The notes beneath the pieces are model-generated. The model saw only the letters and a list, made by a program, of their open reading frames with translations. It searched no databases and was not told the origin of the DNA. DNA of 64,000 nucleotides from Micromonospora pisi (lineage in GTDB: Bacteria; Actinomycetota; Actinomycetes; Mycobacteriales; Micromonosporaceae). A program made the translations under genes and the position numbers. Shown piece by piece: positions 1 through 9,124 of the stretch (position 1 is its first letter; each line of letters starts with the position of its first letter). The DNA is taken from NCBI RefSeq assembly GCF_003633685.1, contig NZ_RBKT01000001.1:62001-126000 (forward strand), read 5' to 3'.

Positions 1-1097
1 TCACCGGCGACTTCCGCTACCCCGGCGGTGGGGCGCTCTGCATGACGTCGGGACATCACCCGGTGCACCGCGACCCGGTGGTCCGGCCCGACGACCTGCC
101 GACCCCACCGGCGCGGTCGGTAAACATGAGCCGGCTCGCAGCCGTCCTGGCCGGCGAGGCGGACCCGCCGATCACTGCGCTGGTCGTGTTCAACACCAAC
201 CCGGCCGCCACCGCCCCCGACCAGACCCGCCTGCACGCGGGCCTGCGCCGGGACGACCTGTTCACGACCGTCCTCGAACAACGCTGGACGGACACCTGCG
301 ACTACGCCGACGTGGTGCTGCCGGCGACGATGCAGCCCGAGCACCTCGACCTGCACTCGTCCTACGGTCACCACTACACGACGTTGAACCTGCCGGTCAC
401 CAGGGCGCCCGGCGAGGCCCTGCCGAACACCGAGATCTTCCGCCGGATCGCCGCCGCGATGGGAATCGACCATCCCCGGCTGCGGGACACCGACGAGGAC
501 CTGGCGCGGCAGTTGCTGCGCGACGCCCCGGTCACCTTCGAACAGTTACGGGAGCGGACGTACGTGCGCTCGACCGGTGTCGACGTCGGCTCGGCCCCCT
601 ACGCCACCGGTGGTTTCCCCACACCGGACGGGCGCGCCCGGCTGCTCGACCCGGAACTGGCGAGCAGCGGGGTGGACCCGCTGGTCGGCTACACGCCGCC
701 GGTCGAGGCCGCCGACGCGGAGTTGGCGGCGCGTTTCCCGCTGGTGCTCATCGCCCCGGCCGGCAGGTTCTTGATGAACTCGACCTTCGCCTCGTTGCCC
801 TGGCACAGCGGGCGGATGGGCCCGCCCCGGGTGCACCTGCACCCGGACGACGTGGCGGCCCGGGGGCTGACCGAGGGCGACGAGGTACGGGTGCACAACG
901 ACCGTGGCTCGTTCCTCGCGGCGGTCACCGCCGACGACGCGACCCGGCCCGGCCTCGCGTTCACGTACAAGGCGTACTGGGCGCGACTCAGTCCCGGTGG
1001 CACGAACGTCAACGCGGTGACGGCGGTACGCGACACCGATCTCGGCGGCGGCCCGACGTTCCACGACACCCGGGTGGAGGTCGAGCGGGCCCGGTGA
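1..1097 (+). CDS. Molybdopterin oxidoreductase, C-terminal part (gene starts before the window)
   Basis: The frame is open from base 3 and no start is visible, so only the last 365 or so residues are present. The visible part has the end of the catalytic alpha domain (NTNPAATAPDQ, then WTDTCDYADVVLPATMQPE) followed by a molybdopterin-dinucleotide-binding domain (VHLHPDDVAARGLTEGDEVR, FTYKAYWARLSPGGTNVNAV). This order is typical of bis-MGD enzymes of the DMSO reductase superfamily, including assimilatory nitrate reductase, formate dehydrogenase-like and thiosulfate/polysulfide reductases. The substrate cannot be told from the C-terminus alone. No signal peptide or cofactor-ligand region is in the window. 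It is followed by a strong hairpin and converges on the next gene. Confidence 0.85.
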   Translation, partial: TGDFRYPGGGALCMTSGHHPVHRDPVVRPDDLPTPPARSVNMSRLAAVLAGEADPPITALVVFNTNPAATAPDQTRLHAGLRRDDLFTTVLEQRWTDTCDYADVVLPATMQPEHLDLHSSYGHHYTTLNLPVTRAPGEALPNTEIFRRIAAAMGIDHPRLRDTDEDLARQLLRDAPVTFEQLRERTYVRSTGVDVGSAPYATGGFPTPDGRARLLDPELASSGVDPLVGYTPPVEAADAELAARFPLVLIAPAGRFLMNSTFASLPWHSGRMGPPRVHLHPDDVAARGLTEGDEVRVHNDRGSFLAAVTADDATRPGLAFTYKAYWARLSPGGTNVNAVTAVRDTDLGGGPTFHDTRVEVERAR

Positions 1098-1108
1098 GCC
1101 GCGGTGCG

Positions 1109-1140
1109 GGTGGGGCGGCGGTCGGTTCCGCCGCCCCACC
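1109..1140. terminator. Bidirectional hairpin terminator between convergent genes
   Basis: A perfect 13-bp inverted repeat (GGTGGGGCGGCGG, 1109-1121, and its complement, 1128-1140) encloses a 6-nt loop. It lies 12 bp after the oxidoreductase stop and 9 bp before the stop of the convergent gene. There is no U-run on either side, as is common in actinomycete terminators. Confidence 0.75.
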
Positions 1141-1148
1141 GGCACGCC

Positions 1149-1940
1149 TCAGAAGCCGGGGAAGACCGCGCGCAGGTCGTCCAGGCTCAGCGGCCCGGTC
1201 ACCCGTACGTCCTCCGGCGTGTAGCGGGGCGTGAGCCGTCCGACGGCCAGCCGCAGCCACGCCTCGGCCGGGAGGACCAGTTCGCCGTCCGGCTGCTCCG
1301 GCACCTCGGTCAGCTCGATCCGCTCCCCCAGCCGCAGTCCGTACGAGCGGTCGGGCTTGCGCAGGTGCAGCGCAAGGGTCGCCTGCCGACCGCCGAGCGC
1401 GTCCGGCCGACCGGTCCAGGCGAGCATGCCGGCGACCTGGTCGAGCAGGATCTCGACGGCCTCGGGCGCCAGCGTCGCGTACTGATTGAAGCCGACCTCG
1501 ACGTCCCAGTGGTGCAGGGTGAACTCGCTGAGCCGGAACCGGGCGGCGGTGGCGACGTCGACCGGTTGGGGCAGGAAGCCGAGGTCGATACGGAGTTCCG
1601 CCCGGGTGGCGGAGTCCAGCGCCTCGTACGCCTCGACGAGCCGCTGGTTGGCGTCGAGGAATCCGCTGGCGTGCTCGGCCGGGGACATCGCGTCCCAGCG
1701 GGCCCAGACCTGGCGGTTGAAGTCACCGTCGGGAGTGGGGCCGCCGGCGAGCGCGGCGGTCAGCGACGCCAGGTTGATCTCGGCGCCACTGCCCAGGTGG
1801 CTGAGCACCTGGGAAATCTGCCATTCGCTGGCCCCGGAGGGCCGGACCAAGTCGTCCGGGCCGAGGTCGCGGACGAAAGCGGCGAGTTCGTCGTGGCCGG
1901 AGCGCAGGGTGGCGATGGTCTGATCGGCGAGCGTGGTCAT
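1149..1940 (-). CDS. Maleylpyruvate isomerase family mycothiol-dependent enzyme (DinB fold)
   Basis: 263 residues, a usual length for this family (TIGR03083-like). The N-terminal half is a four-helix DinB-type bundle with SEWQISQVLSHLGSGAE, where the first metal-ligand histidine of the family lies. A second histidine cluster, SEFTLHHWDVEVG, follows around residue 145. The C-terminal part is the alpha/beta extension seen in mycothiol-dependent maleylpyruvate isomerases (LSLDDLRAVFPGF at the end). Family members use mycothiol for isomerisation or detoxification in the cytosol; the substrate here is unknown. The ATG is preceded by AGGAG at good spacing. It is a single gene, convergent with the oxidoreductase. 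Confidence 0.85.
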   Translation of the reverse strand: MTTLADQTIATLRSGHDELAAFVRDLGPDDLVRPSGASEWQISQVLSHLGSGAEINLASLTAALAGGPTPDGDFNRQVWARWDAMSPAEHASGFLDANQRLVEAYEALDSATRAELRIDLGFLPQPVDVATAARFRLSEFTLHHWDVEVGFNQYATLAPEAVEILLDQVAGMLAWTGRPDALGGRQATLALHLRKPDRSYGLRLGERIELTEVPEQPDGELVLPAEAWLRLAVGRLTPRYTPEDVRVTGPLSLDDLRAVFPGF

Positions 1941-2015
1941 GCTTCTCCTGTCATCTGGTCTGCAGGCTGACCTTAGGCGGCCCGGGCCGGTGGCCGGTAG
2001 GCGGCGCCCGGAACG

Positions 2016-2055
2016 CGACAGGGTCCCCGGTGAAGGAACTCCGGGGACCCTGTCG
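2016..2055 (-). terminator. Hairpin terminator of the sugar ABC operon
   Basis: A perfect 15-bp inverted repeat (CGACAGGGTCCCCGG at 2016-2030, complement at 2041-2055) with a 10-nt loop. It sits 26 bp downstream of the stop codon of the substrate-binding protein gene, the last gene of the operon. Confidence 0.85.
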
Positions 2056-2081
2056 GGTGTTCTTCGCGTCGTGCGACGGTG

Positions 2082-3185
2082 TTACTTGGTGAGCGGGGAG
2101 AGCTTCGGGTCGTTGGCGTAGGCCTCGGCCGCGTTGGTCTTGGTCACGATGACCGGCGGCAGCAGGAACGACGGGACGACCTTGACCCCGTTGTTGTACG
2201 ACTTGGTGTCGTTGACCTCGGGCTCCTTGCCACCCTGCAGGTCCTTGACCATCTGGATGGTCTGCTTGACCAGGGTGCGAGTGTCCTTGTTGATGGTCGA
2301 GTACTGCTCACCGGCCATGATGGACTTGACCGACTCGACCTCGGAGTCCTGTCCGGTGACGACCGGCAGCGGCTTGCCTGCGCCCTTCACCGAGGTGATG
2401 ATCGCGCGGGCCAGGGTGTCGTTCGGCGAGAGCACGCCGTCCAGCGTCTTGCCGTTGGTGTAGCTGCCGTTGAGCAGCGTGTCCATCCGGCGCTGGGCGT
2501 TCTCGGCCTTCCAGCCGTCGGTGGCGACCTGCTTGATGTCGGTCTGGCCGGAGCCGACGATGACGTTGCCCGCGTCGATCTCCTTCTTCAGCACGTCCAT
2601 CGCGCCGTTGAAGAACACCCCGGAGTTGTTGTCGTCGGACGAGCCGGCGAAGAGCTCGATCGTGTACGGGCCGTTCGGCTTCTTCTCCTTCATGCCCTTG
2701 AGCAGGGCTTCACCCTGGAGCTGGCCGACCTTGAAGTTGTCGTACGCGACGTAGTAGTCCACGTCCTTGCTGTTCGTGATCAGGCGGTCGTACGCGATCA
2801 CGGCTGCGCCGGCCTGCTTGGCCTGCTCCACCTGGGTGGAGAGCTGGGCTGCGTCGGTCGCGCCGATCACGATCACCTTGGCTCCCTTGGTGACCATCGC
2901 CGAGATCTGCGACTGCTGGTCGGCGACGGTGCCCGAGGCGGCGGCGTACTGTACGTCGGCCTGGAACCCGGCTTCCTTGAGCCCGTTGGTGAACAGGTCA
3001 CCCGCGAGGACCCAGTTCTCCGAGGTCTTCGCCGGCAGCGCCACGCCGATCAGCGCGTCGGCCGCGAAGCCCTTGTCGGAGCCGGTCGAGCCGCTGCTGT
3101 CCGAGTCGGAACGCGAGGAGCAGGCGGTAAGCGCCAACAGGGCGACGGCGCCAACCGCGACACCCTTGGCGAGGAACTTGCGCAT
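2082..3185 (-). CDS. chvE: Sugar ABC transporter substrate-binding lipoprotein (ChvE family)
   Basis: 367 residues from the ATG at 3185. The start is chosen because it gives a lipoprotein signal: MRKFLAKG, a hydrophobic stretch, then lipobox LTAC with the lipidated Cys near residue 22, and a Ser/Asp-rich linker. AAGAAGGG precedes it. The rest is a periplasmic-binding-protein type 1 domain (DALIGVALPAKTSENW, VIVIGATDAAQLSTQVEQA, VVTGQDSEVESVKSIMAGEQ), closest in pattern to multiple-monosaccharide-binding ChvE. It would deliver xylose, arabinose, galactose or glucose to the permease encoded upstream; the actual sugar is not deducible. It is the third gene of the operon, 59 bp after the permease. 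A longer open frame upstream of this start overlaps the permease and has no support. Confidence 0.9.
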   Translation of the reverse strand: MRKFLAKGVAVGAVALLALTACSSRSDSDSSGSTGSDKGFAADALIGVALPAKTSENWVLAGDLFTNGLKEAGFQADVQYAAASGTVADQQSQISAMVTKGAKVIVIGATDAAQLSTQVEQAKQAGAAVIAYDRLITNSKDVDYYVAYDNFKVGQLQGEALLKGMKEKKPNGPYTIELFAGSSDDNNSGVFFNGAMDVLKKEIDAGNVIVGSGQTDIKQVATDGWKAENAQRRMDTLLNGSYTNGKTLDGVLSPNDTLARAIITSVKGAGKPLPVVTGQDSEVESVKSIMAGEQYSTINKDTRTLVKQTIQMVKDLQGGKEPEVNDTKSYNNGVKVVPSFLLPPVIVTKTNAAEAYANDPKLSPLTK

Positions 3186-3244
3186 AGTAGCCCTTCTTTG
3201 GAGTAGATCGGGGCGGATGGATTCTGCCCCGATGGCGGTGACCG

Positions 3245-4543
3245 TCAGCCGGCCACCGGAGTCTTGGTGGGCTCGGTGCCCGAATCGGTCGCGGCCGCGG
3301 GTACGAGGGACGCTTCCCGGCGGAATTGCCGCATGAAGATCCCGCTGATCGAGGGCCGCCCCTGGTTCTTGTTCCAGACGTCGAGCGCGACTGCCAGCAG
3401 CAGCACCAGACCCTTGATGATCTGGACCCGGTCGGACCCGACGCCGACGAGCTGGAGGCCGTTGTTGAGCACGGCCATCACCAGGCCACCGACGATGGAG
3501 CCGCTGATGGTGCCCAGTCCGCCGGAGACGGCCGCGCCGCCGATGAAGACCGCGGCGATCGCGTCGAGTTCCCAGCCGAGTCCGTCCTGCGGCCCGGAGG
3601 CGGCGGAACGCGCAACGAAGATCATGCCGGCGATGGCCGCCAGGATCGACATGTTCATCATGACGAAGAAGTTGACCCGGCGAAGCCGGACACCGGACAG
3701 CTCGGCCGCGCGGGCGTTGCCACCGACGGCGTAGATGTGCCGGCCGCCGGCGGTGTTGCGGGTGATGAAGGAGTAGATCAGCACCAGCACCGCGAGGATG
3801 ATGCCGGAGATCGGGAAGCTGGTCCCGATCCGGCCACCGGCGAACCGCATCGTGGCGAAGATGATCACGGCGAGCAGGATGACGACCCGGAGCGCCGAGA
3901 TCCACATGGGAGCGACGTCGGCCGCCATCTCACGCCGGGTGGCGCGGAGCCGCCATTCCCGGATCACCACGGCGACGCAGGCCGCCAGCCCGAGCAGCAG
4001 GGTCAGGTTGTTGTATCCGGTGTCGGGCCCCACCTCGGGCAGGAATCCGGCGCCGATGAACTTGAAGTCCTGCGGTACGGGGGTGGTGTCGGCGTTGCCG
4101 ATGTACTGGTTGCCGCCCCGGAACAGCATCATGCCCGCCAGGGTGACGATGAAGGCCGGCACGCCGACGTAGGCGACCCAGAAGCCCTGCCAGGCTCCGA
4201 TCAGGGCGCCGACCACGAGGCCGATCAGGATCGCCACGAACCACGGTACGGAGTATTCCTGCATCACCTTCGCGACCACGATGCCGACGAACGCGGCGAT
4301 CGAGCCCACGGAGAGATCGATGTGACCGGCGACGATCACCATCAGCATCCCGATCGCCAGGATGAGGATGTAGGAGTACTGACTCACCAGCGAGATCATG
4401 TTGGCGGAGTTCAGCGTGAGGCCGTTGGTCAGGATTTGGAACAGCAGGACGATCGCCACCAGCGTGAAGATCATCCCGAACTGTCGGGCGTTGGAGGTCG
4501 TCCCTCCGAACAGGGACTTCCGAAGGTCTTTGATTCGACTCAT
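3245..4543 (-). CDS. mmsB: Multiple-monosaccharide ABC transporter permease (MmsB-like)
   Basis: 432 residues. About ten or more hydrophobic segments follow a short cytoplasmic N-terminus ([14 protein letters not shown]). The signature loop region [21 protein letters not shown] near residue 335 belongs to the BPD_transp_2 family (RbsC/XylH/MmsB). A long hydrophilic insertion ([20 protein letters not shown]) in mid-protein is typical of the xylose/multiple-sugar permeases compared with RbsC. The start codon overlaps the stop of the ATPase gene by ATGA, indicating translational coupling. It forms the membrane channel with the ATPase encoded immediately upstream. Confidence 0.9.
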   Translation of the reverse strand: MSRIKDLRKSLFGGTTSNARQFGMIFTLVAIVLLFQILTNGLTLNSANMISLVSQYSYILILAIGMLMVIVAGHIDLSVGSIAAFVGIVVAKVMQEYSVPWFVAILIGLVVGALIGAWQGFWVAYVGVPAFIVTLAGMMLFRGGNQYIGNADTTPVPQDFKFIGAGFLPEVGPDTGYNNLTLLLGLAACVAVVIREWRLRATRREMAADVAPMWISALRVVILLAVIIFATMRFAGGRIGTSFPISGIILAVLVLIYSFITRNTAGGRHIYAVGGNARAAELSGVRLRRVNFFVMMNMSILAAIAGMIFVARSAASGPQDGLGWELDAIAAVFIGGAAVSGGLGTISGSIVGGLVMAVLNNGLQLVGVGSDRVQIIKGLVLLLAVALDVWNKNQGRPSISGIFMRQFRREASLVPAAATDSGTEPTKTPVAG

Positions 4544-6087
4544 GGCGTCTGCGTCTTCTTCGCTGAGGTCATCTGCTTCAACAGGGTCTCCGGGTCCGCG
4601 TCCCGCTTCTCGATGTTGCCGGTGATGGTTCCTTCGAACACCGTGTAGATGCGGTCACACAGGCCGATCAGCTCGGGCAGTTCAGAGGAGATGACGACAA
4701 CGCCCTTCCCCTGATCCGCGAGCCGCTGGATGATTCCGTAAATCTCGTACTTGGCGCCCACGTCGATGCCCCGGGTCGGTTCATCGAGGATGAGCAGGTC
4801 AGGGTCGGTGAACATCCACTTCGCCAGGACCACCTTCTGCTGGTTGCCACCGGAGAGCTTGGTGACTCCCTCGTCGACGGTCGGGGTCTTGACCCGCAGG
4901 CTGGTGCGGTACCCCTCGGCCGCGCGGTACTCCCGTACGCGGTCGAGCACCCCGCGCCGGGCGATCTTGGAGAGCTTGGCGGAGACCATGGAGGTCTTGA
5001 TGTCGTCGAGCAGGTTCAGGCCGATCGACTTGCGGTCCTCGCTGACGTACGCCAGCCCGTGGTCGATCGCGTCCGACACCGACTTCAGGACGATCTCCTC
5101 ACCGTCCTTGAAGATCTGACCGGAGAGGTACACGCCGTAGGAGCGGCCGAAGACGCTCATCGCGAGCTCGGTACGGCCGGCGCCCATCAGGCCGGCGAAC
5201 CCGACGATCTCGCCCCGCCGGACGTTGAAGTTGGAGCCCTTGCAGACGAGGCGCTCCGCCGAGATCGGGTGTCGTACGGTCCAGTCGCGGACCTCGAAGA
5301 AGACCTCGCCGATCGAGGGGGTGTGGTCCGGGAAACGGCTGTGCAGTTCCCTGCCGACCATGCCCCGTACGATCCGGTCCTCGTCGACCCCGTCCGCCTT
5401 GACGTCGAGGGTTTCGATGGTTCGGCCGTCACGCAGGATGGTGATGGAGTCCGCGATCTGTGCGATCTCGTTGAGCTTGTGCGAGATGATGATCGAGGTG
5501 ATGCCACGCTCCCGGAAGCCCCGCAGCAGGTCCAGCAGGTGCTGGGAGTCGTCCTCGTTGAGGGCGGCGGTGGGCTCGTCGAGGATGAGCAGCTTCACGT
5601 CCTTCGCGAACGCCTTCGCGATCTCGATGAGCTGCTGCTTGCCGACACCGATGTCCTTGACCAGGGTGTCCGGGTCCTCCTGGAGGCCGACCCGCGCCAT
5701 CAGCTCGATCGCCTGGCGGTTGGCGGCCTTCCAGTCGATCACGCCGCCCCGCCCCGGCTCGTTGCCGAGGAACAGGTTCTCGGTGATCGACATACCGGGG
5801 ATCAGCGCGAGTTCCTGGTGGATGATCACGATGCCGGCCTGCTCGCTTGCCCGGATGTTGGAGAAGCGGCACTCCTCGTCCCGGTAGACGATGTCGCCGG
5901 TGTAGGTGCCGTACGGGTAGACCCCGCTGAGCACCTTCATCAGGGTGGACTTGCCGGCACCGTTCTCACCGCAGATCGCGTGGATCTCACCGGCGCGGAC
6001 GGCCAGGTTCACGTCCTCGAGCGCCTTGACGCCGGGGAACTCCTTGGTGATCGAACGCATTTCCAGCAGGACCGGAGCGGCGCTCAT
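4540..6087 (-). CDS. mmsA: Sugar ABC transporter ATP-binding protein (MmsA-like, two ABC domains)
   Basis: 515 residues from the ATG at 6087 ([20 protein letters not shown]), the usual length for MmsA/XylG. Two ABC domains are visible. The first has Walker [10 protein letters not shown] and Walker [12 protein letters not shown]. The second has signature [10 protein letters not shown] and Walker [15 protein letters not shown]; its degenerate P-loop (GLMGAGRTE) is normal for this family. It energises sugar uptake with the permease and the binding protein. It is the first gene of the operon. The open frame extends upstream to 6249, but that stretch is not homologous in look and lies in the operator region. 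Confidence 0.9.
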   Translation of the reverse strand: MSAAPVLLEMRSITKEFPGVKALEDVNLAVRAGEIHAICGENGAGKSTLMKVLSGVYPYGTYTGDIVYRDEECRFSNIRASEQAGIVIIHQELALIPGMSITENLFLGNEPGRGGVIDWKAANRQAIELMARVGLQEDPDTLVKDIGVGKQQLIEIAKAFAKDVKLLILDEPTAALNEDDSQHLLDLLRGFRERGITSIIISHKLNEIAQIADSITILRDGRTIETLDVKADGVDEDRIVRGMVGRELHSRFPDHTPSIGEVFFEVRDWTVRHPISAERLVCKGSNFNVRRGEIVGFAGLMGAGRTELAMSVFGRSYGVYLSGQIFKDGEEIVLKSVSDAIDHGLAYVSEDRKSIGLNLLDDIKTSMVSAKLSKIARRGVLDRVREYRAAEGYRTSLRVKTPTVDEGVTKLSGGNQQKVVLAKWMFTDPDLLILDEPTRGIDVGAKYEIYGIIQRLADQGKGVVVISSELPELIGLCDRIYTVFEGTITGNIEKRDADPETLLKQMTSAKKTQTP

Positions 6088-6242
6088 CGCAGCGGCTCCA
6101 GGGTCGCGTTCTCGAACGGGTGTGGTCGCACGGTGGCCGGAGCCGCCAGGCGGCCTTGTCCCGGTCGCCGGAGGCGTCCGCGCGCGGCCACCACAAGGGG
6201 GGCGCGCCACGTCACCAACGTCATCGTTGCCTCCGCGGGGAG

Positions 6243-6307
6243 TTGTCAACAGCTCATGCGTTTGTTGCGGGAAGCAACCTATTGGAGACGAGCATGTTTC
6301 GCAACAT
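6243..6307. promoter_or_regulatory. Operator-like palindromes upstream of the sugar ABC operon
   Basis: Three short dyads lie between the divergent ABC operon and the shikimate dehydrogenase-like gene: GTTGTCAAC at 6243-6251, GTTGC-N5-GCAAC at 6264-6278, and ATGTTTCGCAACAT at 6294-6307. They share the half-site GTTGC/GCAAC. Such sites resemble those of LacI or ROK sugar repressors; no repressor gene is adjacent, so the regulator is unknown. Confidence 0.5.
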
Positions 6308-6408
6308 TCAATTTCTCACCCTTGTCACGAATCGGATACGCGGGGTTAACCCGCCCACCAGCAGGGGCGACGGGCCATGATCAGGGAGATCGACGGCATA
6401 CTTGACCA

Positions 6409-7296
6409 GTGCTTTCGACGCTGTGGTTCGTCGGCGTATCCACCGGACACTCCTTGATCCACGAGGCCTTTCCGCTCTGGATGGCCGACCTCGGCCTTGA
6501 CCTGCGGCTGGTCGGTCGCGACCTGCCGCTAACCGCCCCGGTGGAGGCGTACCGCTCGCTGATGTCGGAACTCATCGCCGACGATGGGGTGGTCGGCGCG
6601 GTGATCACCTCACACAAGGTGACGCTGCTGCACGCGGCCGGCGACCTCGTCGACCAACTCGATCCACTGGCCGCGGAATGTGGCGAGATCAACGCGGTAC
6701 GGCGGGAACAGGGCCGGCTGACCGGCTTCGCCCGCGACCCGATCTCGGTCGGTCGGGTGGTCGACGAGATCTGGCCCGACGGCACGAACCTGCTCTGCCT
6801 GGGATCGGGCGGAACCGCCATTGCACTCGGTAGTCACATGCTCACTCGCACAGTGCCGCCGGAGCGGCTGGTCTTCACCGACCCCCGCCCGGACGCGGGC
6901 CGGCACCTCCGCTCGGTACTGGGTCCACGGGCCACCGCCCGGCGGGTACGCCTCGAGGTGCACCACGGCGACGGCACCTGGGACCACCTGGTCCGGGACG
7001 CCCCGGCGGGCACGCTCGTCATCAACGCCACCGGTCTCGGCAAGGACCGCCCGGGCAGCCCGCTGTCGCCGGCCCCGTCCTTTCCGCCCGGAGTCGTGGT
7101 CTGGGACCTGAACTACCGGGGGGACCTGGCCCTGCTACGGCAGGCGGCCGCCGCCGGGGTGACGACGTACGACGGCTGGCGGCTCTTCTGCCACGGCTGG
7201 GCGGCAGCGCTGGGCCCGATCCTCGGACTGGCGGACGAGGCGAACCGGGCCGAACGGTTCGCCACGCTCGCCGCGCCCCTGCGGGGACCGGCCTGA
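6409..7296 (+). CDS. Shikimate/quinate dehydrogenase family protein
   Basis: 295 residues from a GTG; an in-frame TGA at 6403 means no earlier start is possible. The N-terminal substrate domain shows VGVSTGHSLI (shikimate-contact serines) and VITSHKVTLL, whose Lys matches the catalytic Lys of shikimate dehydrogenase. A Rossmann domain follows (CLGSGGTAIALG, then INATGLGKDRPGSPL). The canonical G-x-N-T-D segment reads GFARDPIS, so the catalytic Asp is kept but neighbouring substrate contacts differ. This suggests a paralogue acting on another hydroxy-acid or sugar-acid rather than the aro-pathway enzyme. It is divergent from the sugar ABC operon with 321 bp of shared regulatory DNA, which fits joint control. 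Confidence 0.75.
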   Translation: MLSTLWFVGVSTGHSLIHEAFPLWMADLGLDLRLVGRDLPLTAPVEAYRSLMSELIADDGVVGAVITSHKVTLLHAAGDLVDQLDPLAAECGEINAVRREQGRLTGFARDPISVGRVVDEIWPDGTNLLCLGSGGTAIALGSHMLTRTVPPERLVFTDPRPDAGRHLRSVLGPRATARRVRLEVHHGDGTWDHLVRDAPAGTLVINATGLGKDRPGSPLSPAPSFPPGVVVWDLNYRGDLALLRQAAAAGVTTYDGWRLFCHGWAAALGPILGLADEANRAERFATLAAPLRGPA

Positions 7297-7343
7297 GGCA
7301 ACCCTGGATCGCCCCGCGTCGACGCCCGTGAGACGGTCTGCCT

Positions 7344-8012
7344 GTGATCGACGTTTCCGGTGACTTCGAGATCCACCTCACGGTCGAGGCAGCCGCAGCC
7401 GACCGGACCGCCACCTTCGCCGAGCAACACGGACTCAAGTACAGCCACATCGTGCTCGACCAGGCCCTCTCCCCCACGCAACCGATGCTCACCCTGTCCG
7501 GCCGGGGCGGCCGGGAGGCGCAGGCCGAACTGGCCCGGCGGTGGGTTCGTGACCTGCGCGCGGCGGATCTGCACGTACGTCGGGTGAAGATCGAGGCCAC
7601 CCCGTGGAGCCGGGGCGTGCCGCAGACCGACAGCGAGGCCGCCGCCGACCCACCCGAGCGCTACTTCGAGCACCACGTCAAACTGCTGCTCCCCGATGCC
7701 GGGGGCGAACGCCTGGCGGCAGTGACCGAACTGGTGCTGCCGCACCACGCCCGGCTGTCCCGCAACGCGCGCAGACACCGGACCGACGGCAGCGAGGAAA
7801 GGTTCGTCACCCAACGCTGTCACGGGGTGGGACAACCGACCGCGCGGGCCCGGCTCGACAACCTGATCGCTGCCCTACGCGGCGCGGGGCACGAGGTAGC
7901 CGAGGTGGAAGCGGAGTACGTCGTCTCCGACAGTGCCCTGGACCTGGACCACGGCTGGTTGACCTCGGGCGGGCGCGACGCTACCCCGCCACCGGCCACC
8001 CGCACAGCCTGA
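7344..8012 (+). CDS. Conserved hypothetical protein
   Basis: 222 residues from a GTG, 47 bp after the shikimate dehydrogenase-like gene and possibly cotranscribed. No domain was recognised. The protein is hydrophilic, with no signal peptide or membrane segment. It has two similarly built halves, each opening with an acidic beta strand and an H-x-x-x motif (FEIHLTVEAA near residue 8, YFEHHVKLLL near residue 107) and each containing a helix rich in Ala/Arg. This suggests an internally duplicated alpha/beta fold. Its last 32 bp overlap the end of the convergent oxidase gene. Confidence 0.65.
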   Translation: MIDVSGDFEIHLTVEAAAADRTATFAEQHGLKYSHIVLDQALSPTQPMLTLSGRGGREAQAELARRWVRDLRAADLHVRRVKIEATPWSRGVPQTDSEAAADPPERYFEHHVKLLLPDAGGERLAAVTELVLPHHARLSRNARRHRTDGSEERFVTQRCHGVGQPTARARLDNLIAALRGAGHEVAEVEAEYVVSDSALDLDHGWLTSGGRDATPPPATRTA

Positions 8013-8949
8013 CCACCTCGTCGGCACAACCCCAGGAGAGGGTCACCCCGGCACCGCCGTGTCCGTAACTGTGCACCAGCCGTCGACCGCCGGGCAGCCC
8101 GACCGGGTCGACCGCCACCCGCGCCCCACCGTGCCGCGCCGGGCGCAACCCGACCCGTTGCCCGGTCACCCGGGCGCCGGCCAGCTCCGGCACCAGCGCG
8201 ACGCTCCGGTCGAGGATCGCCCGACCGGCGGCATCGTCGACGCCGGTGTCCCAGGCATCGCGCTCGAAGGTGCCACCGAGCACCACGTCGCTGGCGCGCG
8301 GGTGAACGTACGTGATCCCGGCCGGGTTCTGCTCGTCGCGTACCGAGGTGACCAGCCCCGGGTTCTCCACCAGGACGATCTGCCCGCGGGCCGGGTGCAC
8401 CGCCGGGTCGGCGGCGAGCGTGCCCGAGGCCAACCCGGTGGCGTTGACGACCACGGGCGCCAGGTCGGCGACGTCGGCGAGGCGGGCCACCCGCCGCCGC
8501 AGCATCGGCGCGCCGGCGGCGACGACCTGCTCGACCAGCCAGTCGAGGTACGGTCCCATCTCCACCGTCGGTACGGTGAACCGCCACTCGCCGGTCACTC
8601 CGGGCGGTACGTCGGTCGGGGCCACCGCACGGAAGTCCGGTACGGCCGGCGACCACCACGGTCGCGGCTCGGCCGCACCGCGCAGCAACATCCGGGTCGG
8701 CCGCATCACCACCCCCGGCACCGCCCGCCCGGCCTGCTCGGCGAACTCCACAAAGGTGCGGTGCGACCACTCCAGGACCCGGGGGTCGGCGTCGGTACGC
8801 GTCGGATACCAGACCGCGGCGGCGATCCGGGAGACGGTTCGGCCGCTCTCCTGCGCCGTCACCACGGCTACCCGGGCGCCGGCCCGCTGTAGCCGCATCG
8901 CACAGGTCAGCCCGATCACCCCGGCGCCGACGACCACCACGTCGACCAT
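7981..8949 (-). CDS. D-amino-acid oxidase (FAD-dependent)
   Basis: 322 residues from the ATG at 8949. This start gives an N-terminal FAD-binding Rossmann motif immediately (VDVVVVGAGVIGLTCAMRL, GxGxxG). Further family features are RGQIVLVENPG in the middle, TYVHPRASDVVLGGTFE, a conserved Arg-containing substrate segment (GLRPARHGGARV), and the C-terminal HSYGHGGAGVTLSWGCA signature of D-amino-acid oxidase/D-aspartate oxidase. It oxidatively deaminates D-amino acids to imino acids with release of H2O2. Length is normal for bacterial DAAO. A longer open frame upstream reaches into the ion-channel gene and is not used. Confidence 0.88.
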   Translation of the reverse strand: MVDVVVVGAGVIGLTCAMRLQRAGARVAVVTAQESGRTVSRIAAAVWYPTRTDADPRVLEWSHRTFVEFAEQAGRAVPGVVMRPTRMLLRGAAEPRPWWSPAVPDFRAVAPTDVPPGVTGEWRFTVPTVEMGPYLDWLVEQVVAAGAPMLRRRVARLADVADLAPVVVNATGLASGTLAADPAVHPARGQIVLVENPGLVTSVRDEQNPAGITYVHPRASDVVLGGTFERDAWDTGVDDAAGRAILDRSVALVPELAGARVTGQRVGLRPARHGGARVAVDPVGLPGGRRLVHSYGHGGAGVTLSWGCADEVVRLCGWPVAG

Positions 8950-9124
8950 GCCTCCATCGAACCCGGTGGCGCGGTCGGTGTCCACACCGGTCCGGTCGCC
9001 TCCGGCGGACCGGTGACGGCGCCCTGCCGGCCGACCGCCGAGCCGCCAACCACCCCGCCGCCGCCGGACCATACGCCCGTAGGCTGCCCCGCGAACGGTT
9101 GATCCATAGGGGAGAGTGCTCGGG

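Noticed and set aside
2079-6405. Long plus-strand open frames opposite the sugar ABC operon
   Set aside because: They are antisense reflections of high-GC codon bias; none has a ribosome-binding site or recognisable protein, and the minus-strand genes are textbook family members.
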